A stretch of 64,000 nucleotides of DNA from a virus. Shown here piece after piece: positions 54,211 to 62,020 of the stretch. The notes below the pieces were generated by a model. It did not search any database. It was given only the letters and a program-made list of their open reading frames with translations, and had not been told where the DNA came from. The stretch covers positions 1 to 64,000 of IMG/VR virus record IMGVR_UViG_3300045976_000096; one strand, 5' to 3'. Position numbers and translations under genes: made by a program. Position 1 is the stretch's first letter. Each line of letters begins with the position of its first letter.

Positions 54211-54744
54211 ATGACGCGAACCATCCCGCAACTCGGCCATATCGTGCGCGACGCCACGACCGGCTTTACCGGCACTGCCACCCAGTACATCGAAATGCTG
54301 TCCGGCACCGTGCAGCTGGCGGTGCAGCCGATGCTGCCCGAAGGCTCCACCCACACCGGCGACGCGCTGGCGATTCCGACCGCGCTCTCCATCGACCTGC
54401 CGCAGCTGGACTACGTCAGCGCCGGCATCGCCAGCCGCGTGATCGCGCCGGCGCCGCAGACCATCAGGCTGGGCGAGGAAGTCGAGGACATCGTGACGGG
54501 CCTGCGCGGCATCACCGTGCAGCGCTCGACCTTCATCAACGGCTGCGTCTACTACAACGTGCAGCCGAAGCAGACCGCCAAGCAGAAGGAAGAAGGCACG
54601 TTCAGCGATACCGGCTTCGTCGCGGCGCAGCGCCTGGAAGTCGTCGGCGACGGCGTGGCGGCCAAGATGGCGCCGGCAACCGCGGCCCCGGCCGCCAAGC
54701 GCCCCGGCGGCCCGACCACCCGCGCACAGCGTCCGGGCTGCTGA
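54211..54744 (+). CDS. Hypothetical protein, 177 residues
   Basis: Beta-rich with two similar halves: HIVRDATTGFTGTATQYIEML and EDIVTGLRGITVQRSTFINGC are probable internal repeats of one domain, followed by VQPK/VQPM phrases. Flexible Pro/Ala/Arg C-terminus. No known family. Stop overlaps the next ATG. Confidence 0.55.
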   Translation: MTRTIPQLGHIVRDATTGFTGTATQYIEMLSGTVQLAVQPMLPEGSTHTGDALAIPTALSIDLPQLDYVSAGIASRVIAPAPQTIRLGEEVEDIVTGLRGITVQRSTFINGCVYYNVQPKQTAKQKEEGTFSDTGFVAAQRLEVVGDGVAAKMAPATAAPAAKRPGGPTTRAQRPGC

Positions 54745-55094
54745 TGAAGACCCTGCACATTCCGCCGCTCGGCACCGAACTGACCCTGGCGGCCGACTGG
54801 ACCTTCACCCTGTACGACGAGCACCGCAACAGCGCCTTGTTCGCCGGCTTGAAGCTCAAGTTTCCGGTCGACGCCAGGGGTCATCGCCAGTGCTGGGGCG
54901 CCAACATGCTCAGCGTGCCGGCGACGCTCCCGGCCGGCACCGTGCTGACCGTGCGCCGCTACTACATCCGGCTGGGCCAGGGCGCGTTCGACAGCGTCAC
55001 CTTCTCGGCCCGGATCGGCAAGAAGTCGCACCGCTTCTGGGTCAAGCTGGCGGACGCGAACCGCATCCAGCTGGCCGACGAGGAGGCGGCATGA
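54744..55094 (+). CDS. Hypothetical protein, 116 residues
   Basis: Beta-sheet-rich small protein (LGTELTLAADWTFTLYDEHR, SFWVKLADANRIQLAD-type end). Coupled to both neighbours by overlapping stop/start codons. No function recognised. Confidence 0.55.
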   Translation: MKTLHIPPLGTELTLAADWTFTLYDEHRNSALFAGLKLKFPVDARGHRQCWGANMLSVPATLPAGTVLTVRRYYIRLGQGAFDSVTFSARIGKKSHRFWVKLADANRIQLADEEAA

Positions 55095-55345
55095 TCCGCG
55101 GTGCCTGGGAAGGCTTCAAGGCCGGTGTGCGCTGGTGCGTCACCACCTGGCCGTTCGGCTACCTGTGCGACTTCGAGTGGGGCCATCAGGGCCGCATCCG
55201 GGTCACGAAGGACTTGTGGGTGATCGTCGGCGACAAGGGCGGCGGCACCGACGCGCTGCCGATCACCTTCTGCTCGCCGCAGCTGATCGCCCGCGTCGAG
55301 GAAGAACTGACGGGCCGCTGGTACGCGCCAACGACCAAGAACTGA
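55091..55345 (+). CDS. Hypothetical protein, 84 residues
   Basis: ATG overlaps the previous stop. Trp-rich start (GAWEGFKAGVRWCVTTWPFG) then GRIRVTKDLWVIVGDKGGG. No family recognised. Confidence 0.55.
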   Translation: MIRGAWEGFKAGVRWCVTTWPFGYLCDFEWGHQGRIRVTKDLWVIVGDKGGGTDALPITFCSPQLIARVEEELTGRWYAPTTKN

Positions 55346-55371
55346 ATCCGCGCACGCTCCAGATATGGGCG

Positions 55372-55412
55372 TGCATAATACCACCATGACAACAACGTCA
55401 TGACTGACTTAC
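55372..55412 (+). promoter_or_regulatory. Operator-like dyads before the AAA+ gene
   Basis: CATAAT (55374-55379) may be a -10 box. CATGAC (55385-55390) and GTCATG (55397-55402) form a perfect dyad, overlapping a core CGTCA-TGAC-TGACT (55396-55409). Confidence 0.5.
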
Positions 55413-55431
55413 TTAACCACATGGAGAAAAT

Positions 55432-56580
55432 ATGTCCGAAACCATTCTGCAATCGAAGGCGGTGTTCTTCCGCGACGGCAACGACTTCACGATCGGCGAC
55501 CGCGAGAACCTGCAAATGTCCGACACGCTGCCGGTCGGCACCTACCGCCTGGATGCGGACATGCAGCGCGGCCTGTTCCTGACCAAGATCGAGAACATGA
55601 CGACGCCGGCCAAGCTGTACGGTCACACCCGCGAGCAGGCCGAGCGCATCCTGGCCACGTTCAAGGATCGCCCGTACACCACCGGCGCCCTGCTGTCGGG
55701 CACCGCCGGCTCGGGCAAGACCATGCTGTCCATGCTGATTTCGCAGATGGGCCTGCAGCAGGACTACATCACCATCGTGGTCAACCAGCGCCTGGTCGGC
55801 GAACAAGTGAATGCCTTCCTGACCCAGATCAAGCAGCCGGCGATCATCCTGTTCGACGAGTTCGAGAAGATTTTCGACGCCGAAAGCCAGAACAAACTGC
55901 TGACGCTGCTGGACGGCTCGTTCAAGTCCAAGAAGCTGTACATCCTGACCGTGAACGACACGACCAAGGTCAACCGCTACATGACCAACCGGCCCGGTCG
56001 CCTGTTCTACGCGCTGGAATTCCGCGGTCTGGACAAGGACTTCATCAAGGAGTACTGCGACGACAAGCTGATCAACAAGGCCAACACGCTCGGCGTGATC
56101 ATGGCGTCGCAATTCTTCTGGGAATTCTCCTTCGACATGCTGCAGGCGCTCGTCGAGGAAATGAACCGCTACAACGAGAACGCCACCCAGGCCATGAAGA
56201 TGCTGAACATGCGCCCGCTGAACTCGTCCTCGGGCACGTACGAAGTCCACCTGTACCACAATGGCAAGGAACTGAATGTGCGCAAGGGCCACGACACGAC
56301 CATTGACGGCACGCCGATGGCCAAAGCGGAGCAGGAATACCAGCTGGACCTGTACCCGCCTGTCTACCGCGACAAGGACGGCAGCGCCGACTACTCCGGC
56401 AAGCAGGTCAAGGAAAACGACCTCAAGGAGCACATGTCCATCGTGATCGACAACGACAAGATGATCAAATACGACATGGACAAGGACGTGTTCATCTACA
56501 ACACCGAGCACGACGGCTATCAGGTCCACTTCAAGCGCGTGAAGGCCCGCTCCACCTACTACAACTACGACGCCCTCTAA
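55432..56580 (+). CDS. AAA+ ATPase
   Basis: 382 residues. Walker A GTAGSGKT near residue 93, Walker B PAIILFDEFEKIF near residue 142, sensor 1 LYILTVNDTTKVN and an arginine-finger-like NRPGRLFYALEF. The C-terminal ~130 residues form an extra domain (HNGKELNVRKGHDTTIDG...). The order of motifs fits classic AAA+ remodelling ATPases. Its target is unknown; it is followed by a hairpin and a small HTH gene. Confidence 0.75.
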   Translation: MSETILQSKAVFFRDGNDFTIGDRENLQMSDTLPVGTYRLDADMQRGLFLTKIENMTTPAKLYGHTREQAERILATFKDRPYTTGALLSGTAGSGKTMLSMLISQMGLQQDYITIVVNQRLVGEQVNAFLTQIKQPAIILFDEFEKIFDAESQNKLLTLLDGSFKSKKLYILTVNDTTKVNRYMTNRPGRLFYALEFRGLDKDFIKEYCDDKLINKANTLGVIMASQFFWEFSFDMLQALVEEMNRYNENATQAMKMLNMRPLNSSSGTYEVHLYHNGKELNVRKGHDTTIDGTPMAKAEQEYQLDLYPPVYRDKDGSADYSGKQVKENDLKEHMSIVIDNDKMIKYDMDKDVFIYNTEHDGYQVHFKRVKARSTYYNYDAL

Positions 56581-56590
56581 CAACCCGCAA

Positions 56591-56610
56591 GGGCCGGCCC
56601 ACGCCGGCCC
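56591..56610 (+). terminator. GC-rich hairpin after the AAA+ gene
   Basis: GGGCCGGC and GCCGGCCC form an 8-bp stem with a 4-base loop. No T run follows, so it may be a weak terminator or an RNA stability element. Confidence 0.45.
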
Positions 56611-56636
56611 ACCCTCAACCTCAACTAGGAACCACG

Positions 56637-56951
56637 ATGTCCGACAATACCGTCACCGAAAAAGCCGAGACCTACAACCCGAATCACCTGCTGGACGTCC
56701 TGCTGGCCAAGATGCAGCTGAAAAACGACGCCGCGCTGTCGCGCATGCTGGAAGTGGCGCCGCCGGTGATCAGCAAGATTCGCCACAACAAGCTGCCAGT
56801 CGGCGCCAGCCTGCTGCTGCGCATGCACGAAGTCACCGGCATTTCCGTGCGCGACCTGCGCGACCTGATGGGCGACCGCCGCCAGAAGTACCGCCTGTCC
56901 GACGCGCAGGGCAAGCCGAAGACCACCGAATCCACCACCAACCAGGAGTAA
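56637..56951 (+). CDS. Small HTH regulator (Cro-like)
   Basis: 104 residues. Residues ~15-75 form an HTH of the Cro/XRE kind: LKNDAALSRMLEVAPPVISKI, then KLPVGASLLLRMHEVTGISV and RDLRDLMGDRR. It is a second candidate for a protein that reads the AGTCA-type operators, or that antagonises the leftward regulator. No operator lies immediately before it. Function otherwise unknown. Confidence 0.65.
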   Translation: MSDNTVTEKAETYNPNHLLDVLLAKMQLKNDAALSRMLEVAPPVISKIRHNKLPVGASLLLRMHEVTGISVRDLRDLMGDRRQKYRLSDAQGKPKTTESTTNQE

Positions 56952-56954
56952 TCC

Positions 56955-57362
56955 ATGAGCAAAGTCATCATGTACAAGGCGAACGACGGTTCGCTGCACG
57001 AAACCCAGAAGGCGTGCGACGCCAAGAACATCGAACTGCGCACCGCGCCGCTGGTCGAGGAATTCGTCAACAGCCTGACCGCCGGCTCTGTCGGCGTAAC
57101 CGCCGACAGCGGTCATGTCTACATCGACCTTGCCAACCTGCCGGACTTCCTGGTCGCGCATGCCGATGTTCTGCGCGCGCTGCTGAACCGCGCCGTGCAG
57201 CCGGCGGGTCGCCCGCGCAAGCCGCGTGATCCGAACACGCCGAAGGCGCAGCGCAAACCGCGCGCCAAGAAGACCGATGCGCCGCCGGCCCCGGTCGATA
57301 CGCCCGCACCCGCCGGCGGCATCGACGACGTCCTCAAGGATCTGGGCGGCGATGCGGCCTAG
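56955..57362 (+). CDS. Hypothetical protein with basic linker, 135 residues
   Basis: Begins MSKVIMYKANDGSLHETQKA, a phrase I associate with phage proteins that recur beside HTH genes. The C-terminal third is Pro/Lys/Arg-rich (PRKPRDPNTPKAQRKPRAKK) and ends in an acidic helix (IDDVLKDLGGD), so it may bind DNA and a partner. Function unknown. Confidence 0.55.
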   Translation: MSKVIMYKANDGSLHETQKACDAKNIELRTAPLVEEFVNSLTAGSVGVTADSGHVYIDLANLPDFLVAHADVLRALLNRAVQPAGRPRKPRDPNTPKAQRKPRAKKTDAPPAPVDTPAPAGGIDDVLKDLGGDAA

Positions 57363-57519
57363 TGACGGCGGCAAGGGCGACGACCGTCGTCCCGAGGACA
57401 ATGAGCGCTATCGGCAGAACCACGACCGGGTCGACTGGTCGAAGAAGGTGCCGCCAGCGCCACCCAAGCCCCAGGCGTGCTCCCGCTGGCCATTCGATGT
57501 CCGCAGGATCGACGAATAG
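57352..57519 (+). CDS. Small phage protein, 55 residues
   Basis: ATG inside the end of the previous gene. MRPSDGGKGDDRRPEDNERY...RQNHDRVDW matches a short, very common phage motif (GKGDxRRPxDxxxYxxNxDxIxW). No role is established. Confidence 0.6.
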   Translation: MRPSDGGKGDDRRPEDNERYRQNHDRVDWSKKVPPAPPKPQACSRWPFDVRRIDE

Positions 57520-57529
57520 CCGGTCCCGC

Positions 57530-57585
57530 ATCCTGACATAGCTTGGTATCATGTGCGTCAGTCAGCAATGACCGACGCACTTTTC
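57530..57585 (+). promoter_or_regulatory. Extended -10 promoter with operator hairpin at the start site
   Basis: TGGTATCAT (57544-57552) is an extended -10 box. The core AGTCA-GCAA-TGACC (57560-57573) sits in a hairpin with arms GTGCGTC (57553-57559) and GACGCAC (57574-57580), followed by four T, so it could also act as an attenuator. Confidence 0.6.
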
Positions 57586-57598
57586 ATTTGAGGACAAC

Positions 57599-57886
57599 AT
57601 GGAAGACAAAAGTAAATCACCAATTAAATCCGGGTGGCGCGGCGACCTGAATGGCTATGTTGAAAATTGCGACAATACGCATGTTGCGGTGTCGGAGATT
57701 ACGCTGAAACTGGATGGCGGCACCGCCTGGGCATTGTGCAATCTGCTGACCGATAGCCAGGTCGAAAACCACCCAATGCTGGAAAAGCACCAGCGTGAAA
57801 AGATGTCCACTCTTGGCGCCGCGCTGGGTCGCTTGATCGACCACGGCGCCGCAAACAACGGCAAACGCGAGGTTATCAAACCATGA
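57599..57886 (+). CDS. Hypothetical protein, 95 residues
   Basis: Ribosome site GAGGA. Helical second half (WALCNLLTDSQVENHPMLEKH) after a beta N-terminus. Stop overlaps the exonuclease ATG. No family recognised. Confidence 0.55.
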   Translation: MEDKSKSPIKSGWRGDLNGYVENCDNTHVAVSEITLKLDGGTAWALCNLLTDSQVENHPMLEKHQREKMSTLGAALGRLIDHGAANNGKREVIKP

Positions 57887-58446
57887 CCTTCCTGATCAAC
57901 GGCATCGATACCGAAACCACCGGCGTCGACCAGCCCAAAGGCGACCGCATCATCGAGGTCGCGATCCTGACCTTCGATTTCGCCACTCGCAAGATGGTGG
58001 ACCGCTACGTGCAGCGGATTGACCCCGAGCGTCCCATCGCCGCGGCCGCCCAGGCGGTACACGGCATTTCCTACAGCGACCTCGTCGGCCAGCCGAAATG
58101 GGAAGACGTGGCGCCCGAGGTTGGTCGCCGGCTGGACGCGGCGCCGCTGGCGATCGCGCACAACATGGATTTCGACGGCCCCTTCATCGCCGGCGAAATG
58201 GTGCGCGTGGGCCTGCCGCCGCCGAATCCGGTCGCCTTCTGCACCATGCGGAACGGGCGCTGGGCGACGTTCGACGGGAAAAGCCCGAAGCTGCAGGAAT
58301 TGGCGTTCAGTCTTGGCGTCAATTATGATCCGAAGCTCGCACACGCCGCCGAGTATGATGTTGCAATTATGATGGCGTGCTTCTTCCGCGCATACGATCG
58401 TGGCTTTTTCAAGCTGCCGGAATCCCTTCTGGCGAAAGCAGCATGA
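57883..58446 (+). CDS. DEDDh 3'-5' exonuclease, DnaQ-like
   Basis: 187 residues. Exo I IDTETTG, Exo II AHNMDFDGPF, Exo III AAEYDVAIMM with the His before it (LAHAAEYD). This is the DEDDh fold of DnaQ/exonuclease-type proofreaders. As the polymerase at 27501 has a degenerate PHP domain, this protein could act as its proofreader; that is inference. Its 3' end is partly duplicated 950 bases downstream, beyond the homing endonuclease. Confidence 0.8.
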   Translation: MTFLINGIDTETTGVDQPKGDRIIEVAILTFDFATRKMVDRYVQRIDPERPIAAAAQAVHGISYSDLVGQPKWEDVAPEVGRRLDAAPLAIAHNMDFDGPFIAGEMVRVGLPPPNPVAFCTMRNGRWATFDGKSPKLQELAFSLGVNYDPKLAHAAEYDVAIMMACFFRAYDRGFFKLPESLLAKAA

Positions 58447-58448
58447 TC
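58378..58448 (+). repeat. Duplicated exonuclease 3' end, copy 1
   Basis: Shares blocks GATCGTGGCTT, AGCTGCCGGAATC and GCAGCATGATC with 59337-59401. The two copies flank the GIY-YIG gene. Confidence 0.75.
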
Positions 58449-59201
58449 CCGGCGCAGCCTGGCATTTATGCCATCGTGAACCTGACCAACGGCCGGCACT
58501 ATGTCGGCAGCGCCATCAACATCAGAAAACGCAAGGCTGTCCACCTATGCGAGCTACGTAAGGGTAAGCACGATAACTCCAAACTGCAGCGCGCTTTCAA
58601 CAAGTACGGCGAAGCCGAATTCAGGTTCGATGTGTTGGAGCTGGTAGCGGACACCACGCTGCTGATCGAGCGCGAGCAGTTCTGGATGGATTCAACCAGG
58701 CCCTTCTACAATATCCTGCGCGTCGCCGGCAGCTCGCTTGGTCGAAAGGCGACCGACGAAACCAAGGCGAAGATCGCGGCTAAAGCCCGTGGCAGGAAGT
58801 GCAATTTCACTGCCGAACATCGAGCGAACATCAGTAGGGCGACCAAGGGCAAGCGTCACGGACCACTGTCGGAAGCGCACCGGGCGCAGATCAGCGAGGT
58901 CCAAAAAGCCCGCTGGACCGATGAAGAACGACAGCGGTATGGCGAGCGCGCAGCGACGCTATTTCTCGGCAAGGAGCACACCGAGGAGACCAAGCAGGCG
59001 CTGCGTGACGTCAAGGCGGTCTACGACTACCTGATTACGGCGCCGGATGGCACCGAGCACCGGACCAACAGCATGACGAAGTTCTGCGCCGACCATCCCG
59101 AACTGCATGCCTGCGCCATGATGCGGGTCGCGCACGGCAAGCAGAAGGCGCACAAGGGATGGACGGTCATAGCCACGCACAAGCCTGGCACCGTCGCGTA
59201 A
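58443..59201 (+). CDS. GIY-YIG homing endonuclease with NUMOD3-like repeats
   Basis: 252 residues. GIYAIVNLTNGRHYVGSAIN is the GIY-YIG start, followed by the catalytic Arg region (IRKRKAVH) and Glu region (IEREQFWMD). Three to four NUMOD3-like DNA-binding repeats follow (ATDETKAKIAAKARGRK, FTAEHRANISRATKGK, LSEAHRAQISEVQKARW). This is the free-standing SegA/I-TevI type, which nicks or cuts DNA to spread its own gene. It begins at the exonuclease stop. Confidence 0.85.
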   Translation: MIPAQPGIYAIVNLTNGRHYVGSAINIRKRKAVHLCELRKGKHDNSKLQRAFNKYGEAEFRFDVLELVADTTLLIEREQFWMDSTRPFYNILRVAGSSLGRKATDETKAKIAAKARGRKCNFTAEHRANISRATKGKRHGPLSEAHRAQISEVQKARWTDEERQRYGERAATLFLGKEHTEETKQALRDVKAVYDYLITAPDGTEHRTNSMTKFCADHPELHACAMMRVAHGKQKAHKGWTVIATHKPGTVA

Positions 59202-59234
59202 GATGGTGTCAGTTACACAACAGGGAGAAAGAGC

Positions 59235-59399
59235 ATGACGAGAAAGCCAAAGCTGACCGGCTGGAAGGACGATCGAGCGCGCACTGACGACGCCGGTCGA
59301 AACGAAGAAAAGGAAGAAAACATGAAGATGACTGAATGCTTCTGGCGCGGCCTGGATCGTGGCTTCTATCAGCTGCCGGAATCAAGGAGGGCAGCATGA
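59235..59399 (+). CDS. Chimeric small ORF, 54 residues
   Basis: Begins MTRKPKLTGWKDD, like the protein at 59670 (MAQQPKMTGWKDD), and ends ECFWRGLDRGFYQLPES, like the DEDDh exonuclease end (ACFFRAYDRGFFKLPES). It looks like a fusion of the start of one gene with the end of another, next to the homing endonuclease. Ribosome site GGGAGAAAGAGC. Whether it works is unknown; it may be a scar. Confidence 0.5.
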   Translation: MTRKPKLTGWKDDRARTDDAGRNEEKEENMKMTECFWRGLDRGFYQLPESRRAA

Positions 59400-59401
59400 T
59401 C
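59337..59401 (+). repeat. Duplicated exonuclease 3' end, copy 2
   Basis: Diverged copy of 58378-58448. It keeps the same junction to a following ATG (GCAGCATGATC). Confidence 0.75.
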
Positions 59402-59593
59402 GAAGCGCCGGTACTCAAAACGGCCAACGATTTCGACCACGCTGTTCTGGTCTGGGACGCGATGACCGACGTCGTCGGCGATGACGAAAGTCACCCGCTG
59501 TTTCCGATGATGATCCTGCTGATGGAAAGTATCGGCGCATGGGAAAAGGCAGACCCGGAAGTGCAGACTTTCCTGAACAGCGAAGGCAAATGA
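59396..59593 (+). CDS. Hypothetical acidic protein, 65 residues
   Basis: ATG 59396 overlaps the chimeric ORF stop. Helical and acidic (DFDHAVLVWDAMTDVVGDDESH...). It probably followed the exonuclease directly before the insertion of the homing endonuclease block. No family recognised. Confidence 0.5.
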   Translation: MIEAPVLKTANDFDHAVLVWDAMTDVVGDDESHPLFPMMILLMESIGAWEKADPEVQTFLNSEGK

Positions 59594-59614
59594 TCGTCGC
59601 CAGCTGAATCATCC

Positions 59615-59639
59615 GAACGGGCGCCGCGTGCGCCCGTTC
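59615..59639 (+). terminator. GC-rich hairpin, possible terminator
   Basis: GAACGGGCGC and GCGCCCGTTC form a 10-bp stem with a 5-base loop. The following bases are only slightly T-rich. Confidence 0.55.
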
Positions 59640-59669
59640 ATACTTGAGACTCAACAAAGGGAGAAATAC

Positions 59670-59936
59670 ATGGCGCAACAACCAAAAATGACCGGCTGGA
59701 AGGACGATCCACCACCGATGGTGGGCGAATATAACGCCAGTACCTGCTACGACAGGGACGTGCTGCGCTGGTGGAATGGCCGCACTTGGTCATCGCCGTA
59801 CTGGCCGCACTGGGAAGATTGCCAGAAGCGCATTCGTCGTCGCATGGCGGCCCAGTCCAACATCAGCATCAAGTGGCGCGGCCTGGTCGAGAAGCCGGAC
59901 TATCCATTCCCGCCCGGTCCACTGGAGAAGCCGTGA
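59670..59936 (+). CDS. Hypothetical Trp-rich protein, 88 residues
   Basis: MAQQPKMTGWKDDPPPMVGEYNAS then VLRWWNGRTWSSPYWP. The W-N-G-R-x-W phrase recurs in the proteins at 59936 (WKNSQWHFA) and 60178 (HWNGRFWGA), suggesting a small paralogue set. Such WNGxxW motifs are common in phage proteins of unknown role. Confidence 0.55.
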   Translation: MAQQPKMTGWKDDPPPMVGEYNASTCYDRDVLRWWNGRTWSSPYWPHWEDCQKRIRRRMAAQSNISIKWRGLVEKPDYPFPPGPLEKP

Positions 59937-60181
59937 TGACGCGCACCACCGAAACACAATATTTCGACCCCGAAGTCAAGCCGGCCGTGGACGGCGTCTA
60001 CAAGGTCAAGCACGACATCTGGTGGGGTGGCACGCGGTTCTCGCTGTGGAAGAACAGCCAATGGCACTTTGCAAGCAGTTCGCCGGATATCGCCGAACGC
60101 GAGACAATGCGTAGCATCCTGCTGTACGAGCGCGGCTTCGAGGGCTGGTGCGGCGTGATCGAGAAGCCGGAGTGGGCATGA
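59936..60181 (+). CDS. Hypothetical Trp-rich protein, 81 residues
   Basis: ATG overlaps the previous stop (TGATG). Contains VDGVYKVKHDIWWGGTRFS and LWKNSQWHFAS, resembling its two neighbours in layout. Coupled to the next gene by overlap. Confidence 0.55.
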   Translation: MTRTTETQYFDPEVKPAVDGVYKVKHDIWWGGTRFSLWKNSQWHFASSSPDIAERETMRSILLYERGFEGWCGVIEKPEWA

Positions 60182-60402
60182 GCGAGTGGGCGGTCAGCGG
60201 CACGCCGGCGATCGGCGTACACGAAACGGCGGTGGCCTACAGCGACGTCATCAAGCCCCGGCGCAAGCGCTACCAGCACTGGAACGGCCGCTTCTGGGGC
60301 GCCATCGGCACCACCCCGGAACAGGCTCGCGCATACCGCGACGAGCCAACCCAATATCTGCCCGCGTACTGGCGGGCCATCGAGGAGGAAGTATTCGCAT
60401 GA
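60178..60402 (+). CDS. Hypothetical Trp-rich protein, 74 residues
   Basis: ATG overlaps the previous stop. Contains RYQHWNGRFWGAIGTTPEQA, third member of the small WNGxxW group. No function recognised. Confidence 0.55.
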   Translation: MSEWAVSGTPAIGVHETAVAYSDVIKPRRKRYQHWNGRFWGAIGTTPEQARAYRDEPTQYLPAYWRAIEEEVFA

Positions 60403-60749
60403 AACTGAACTGCAAAGTCGGCGACCTGGCCTACGTGAAGACGTCGAAGAAGACGCCGGAACTGGTCGGACGCGTCGTCGTGGTCGTGCGCGCGGCGAAC
60501 GAAACGGAAGAAATCTGCGGCATCAAGGGGCGCTTGCCGAACCGGCCCGGCGACCAGTGGTGGATCATTCGCTCGGCGGTCGATGGTGAAAGCCTGCCGG
60601 CCCACATGCCACATGTCGATGGCCCGATCATCAAGATCATGCTGCCGGAGCGCCCGGTGCTGGATAGCCAGCTGCGTCCGATCAGGGACGGCGAAGGTCC
60701 GGACGAAACGATGGTGTGGAAGCGCCGCGAAGACAAGGTGACGGCATGA
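60399..60749 (+). CDS. Hypothetical protein, 116 residues
   Basis: MKLNCKVGDLAYVKTSKKTPE then LVGRVVVVVRAANETEEICG: a small beta-barrel-like start (KVGDLAYV...GRVV) seen in phage accessory proteins, with KIMLPERPVLDSQLRPIRDG at the end. No function known. Coupled to neighbours by overlaps. Confidence 0.55.
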   Translation: MKLNCKVGDLAYVKTSKKTPELVGRVVVVVRAANETEEICGIKGRLPNRPGDQWWIIRSAVDGESLPAHMPHVDGPIIKIMLPERPVLDSQLRPIRDGEGPDETMVWKRREDKVTA

Positions 60750-61219
60750 GCGAGCGCGCCCCGATCTGCCCGTACTGTGGCCGGCCATCCAAGCTCGTCA
60801 CCGGCGCCGCCATCTACACGCCCTGCCCGCCCGACCTCCTGGCGCGCTACTTCTGGCGATGCGATCCGTGCGACGCCCACGTGGGCTGCCACCGCGCCAA
60901 CAACGGCATGCGCCAGACCTTCAACGACGGCAAGGTGCCGCTCGGGCGCCTGGCCAACCCCGAACTGCGCATGTGGAAGGGTAACGCGCATGCCGTGTTC
61001 GACGGTTACTGGCAACGCCGGCTCGACGCCGAGATTCGGTCGCGCGGCGGCCACGCGCCCAAGGGCATCAAGCAGCGCCACCGCACCGAAGCCTACAAGC
61101 GCCTGGCGCAAGACCTCAAGATCGAGCAGGACCAGTGCCACATCGGCATGTTCGATGTGGATATGTGCAAACGTGTGGTGCGCGTCGTGCGTGCCTGGAC
61201 AGGAGACAACCCGATATGA
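60746..61219 (+). CDS. Zinc-finger-containing protein (DUF3268-like)
   Basis: 157 residues. CPYCGRPSKLVTGAAIY, then YFWRCDPCDAHVGCH, gives a four-Cys zinc site; PLGRLANPELRMWKGNAHAVFD follows. This matches the family of phage and plasmid proteins with a zinc-finger-containing domain (DUF3268). Function is not established; DNA binding is plausible. Confidence 0.65.
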   Translation: MSERAPICPYCGRPSKLVTGAAIYTPCPPDLLARYFWRCDPCDAHVGCHRANNGMRQTFNDGKVPLGRLANPELRMWKGNAHAVFDGYWQRRLDAEIRSRGGHAPKGIKQRHRTEAYKRLAQDLKIEQDQCHIGMFDVDMCKRVVRVVRAWTGDNPI

Positions 61220-61689
61220 AGATCGACCTTCCCAAACTGCCTGAACTGAACGGCGGCGGCTATTCCGCCGACGCCCTGGCCCGGATGCTGACCGACTACG
61301 CCGAGAAGGCGGTGCGGCTGGAGCGCGAAAGGCTGCTCGGCCCGGCGGTCGACGAGCCGGTCGACCTGACCCAGGCGAAGCGCCTGATCGTCCAGTTGCG
61401 CGGGCGGGTGGCCGACCTGAACGCCGCCCTGGCCGCGCCGATCAACCTGAACTCGCGCGCCAGCGTCACGCTGTCGGCCAATGGCGCCGAAGTGTTCAAC
61501 GCCTACTACGACCGCCTGTACGCGCTGATGCCGCCGGCGGCCCAGGAATACAAGCCGGCGCGCGCCGCAGCCGGCCATGTGCATGAGGACCAGTTGTGGA
61601 GCATCCTGCAGATTTTCGGGCCGAACATCATCATGGGCATGGCTTCGCCGTTCGATCCGAATGGCATCACGATCCTCAAGCGCGTGTAG
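61216..61689 (+). CDS. Hypothetical protein, 157 residues
   Basis: ATG overlaps the previous stop. N-terminal coil (MLTDYAEKAVRLERERLLG...KRLIVQLRGRVADLNAALA) and a folded C-terminal half (NAYYDRLYALMPPAAQEY, FGPNIIMGMASPFDPNG). No family recognised. Confidence 0.5.
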   Translation: MKIDLPKLPELNGGGYSADALARMLTDYAEKAVRLERERLLGPAVDEPVDLTQAKRLIVQLRGRVADLNAALAAPINLNSRASVTLSANGAEVFNAYYDRLYALMPPAAQEYKPARAAAGHVHEDQLWSILQIFGPNIIMGMASPFDPNGITILKRV

Positions 61690-61781
61690 GCGCGCTGCGC
61701 GGCGGGTGCGCGTTGGCCACACCAGCGCCGCATGCCCGCTGCGATAATGCATTCATCGACAACAACCCAAAAGGGAAAATC

Positions 61782-61994
61782 ATGCAGCAGACCACCCGCG
61801 CGGCCCAGCCCGCCACGCCCATCACCGACCCGAGCTTCGCTTACGTGTCGTCGGCGGCGACCGACATCACGGCGACCCTCAAGCGCTTCGGCTGGACCGA
61901 GCCGGATCGCGAACGCCAGCGCGCCACCAAGCGCCGCCTGAACCCGATTGACGAGACGGGCCTGGGCGAGCAGCTGGTCGACGCGCGCCTGTAA
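61782..61994 (+). CDS. Hypothetical protein, 70 residues
   Basis: ATG behind AAGGGAAAA. Contains SFAYVSSAATDITATLKRFGW and basic TKRRLNPIDETG, a phrase pair I have seen in other small phage proteins. No function known. Confidence 0.5.
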   Translation: MQQTTRAAQPATPITDPSFAYVSSAATDITATLKRFGWTEPDRERQRATKRRLNPIDETGLGEQLVDARL

Positions 61995-62012
61995 CGGTCA
62001 GTCACAACTGAG
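61994..62012 (+). promoter_or_regulatory. Operator core without -10 box
   Basis: AGTCA-CAAC-TGAGA at 61999-62012, between two genes. No TATAAT-like box follows and no outer arms are evident. Confidence 0.45.
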
Positions 62013-62020
62013 AGAGCAAC

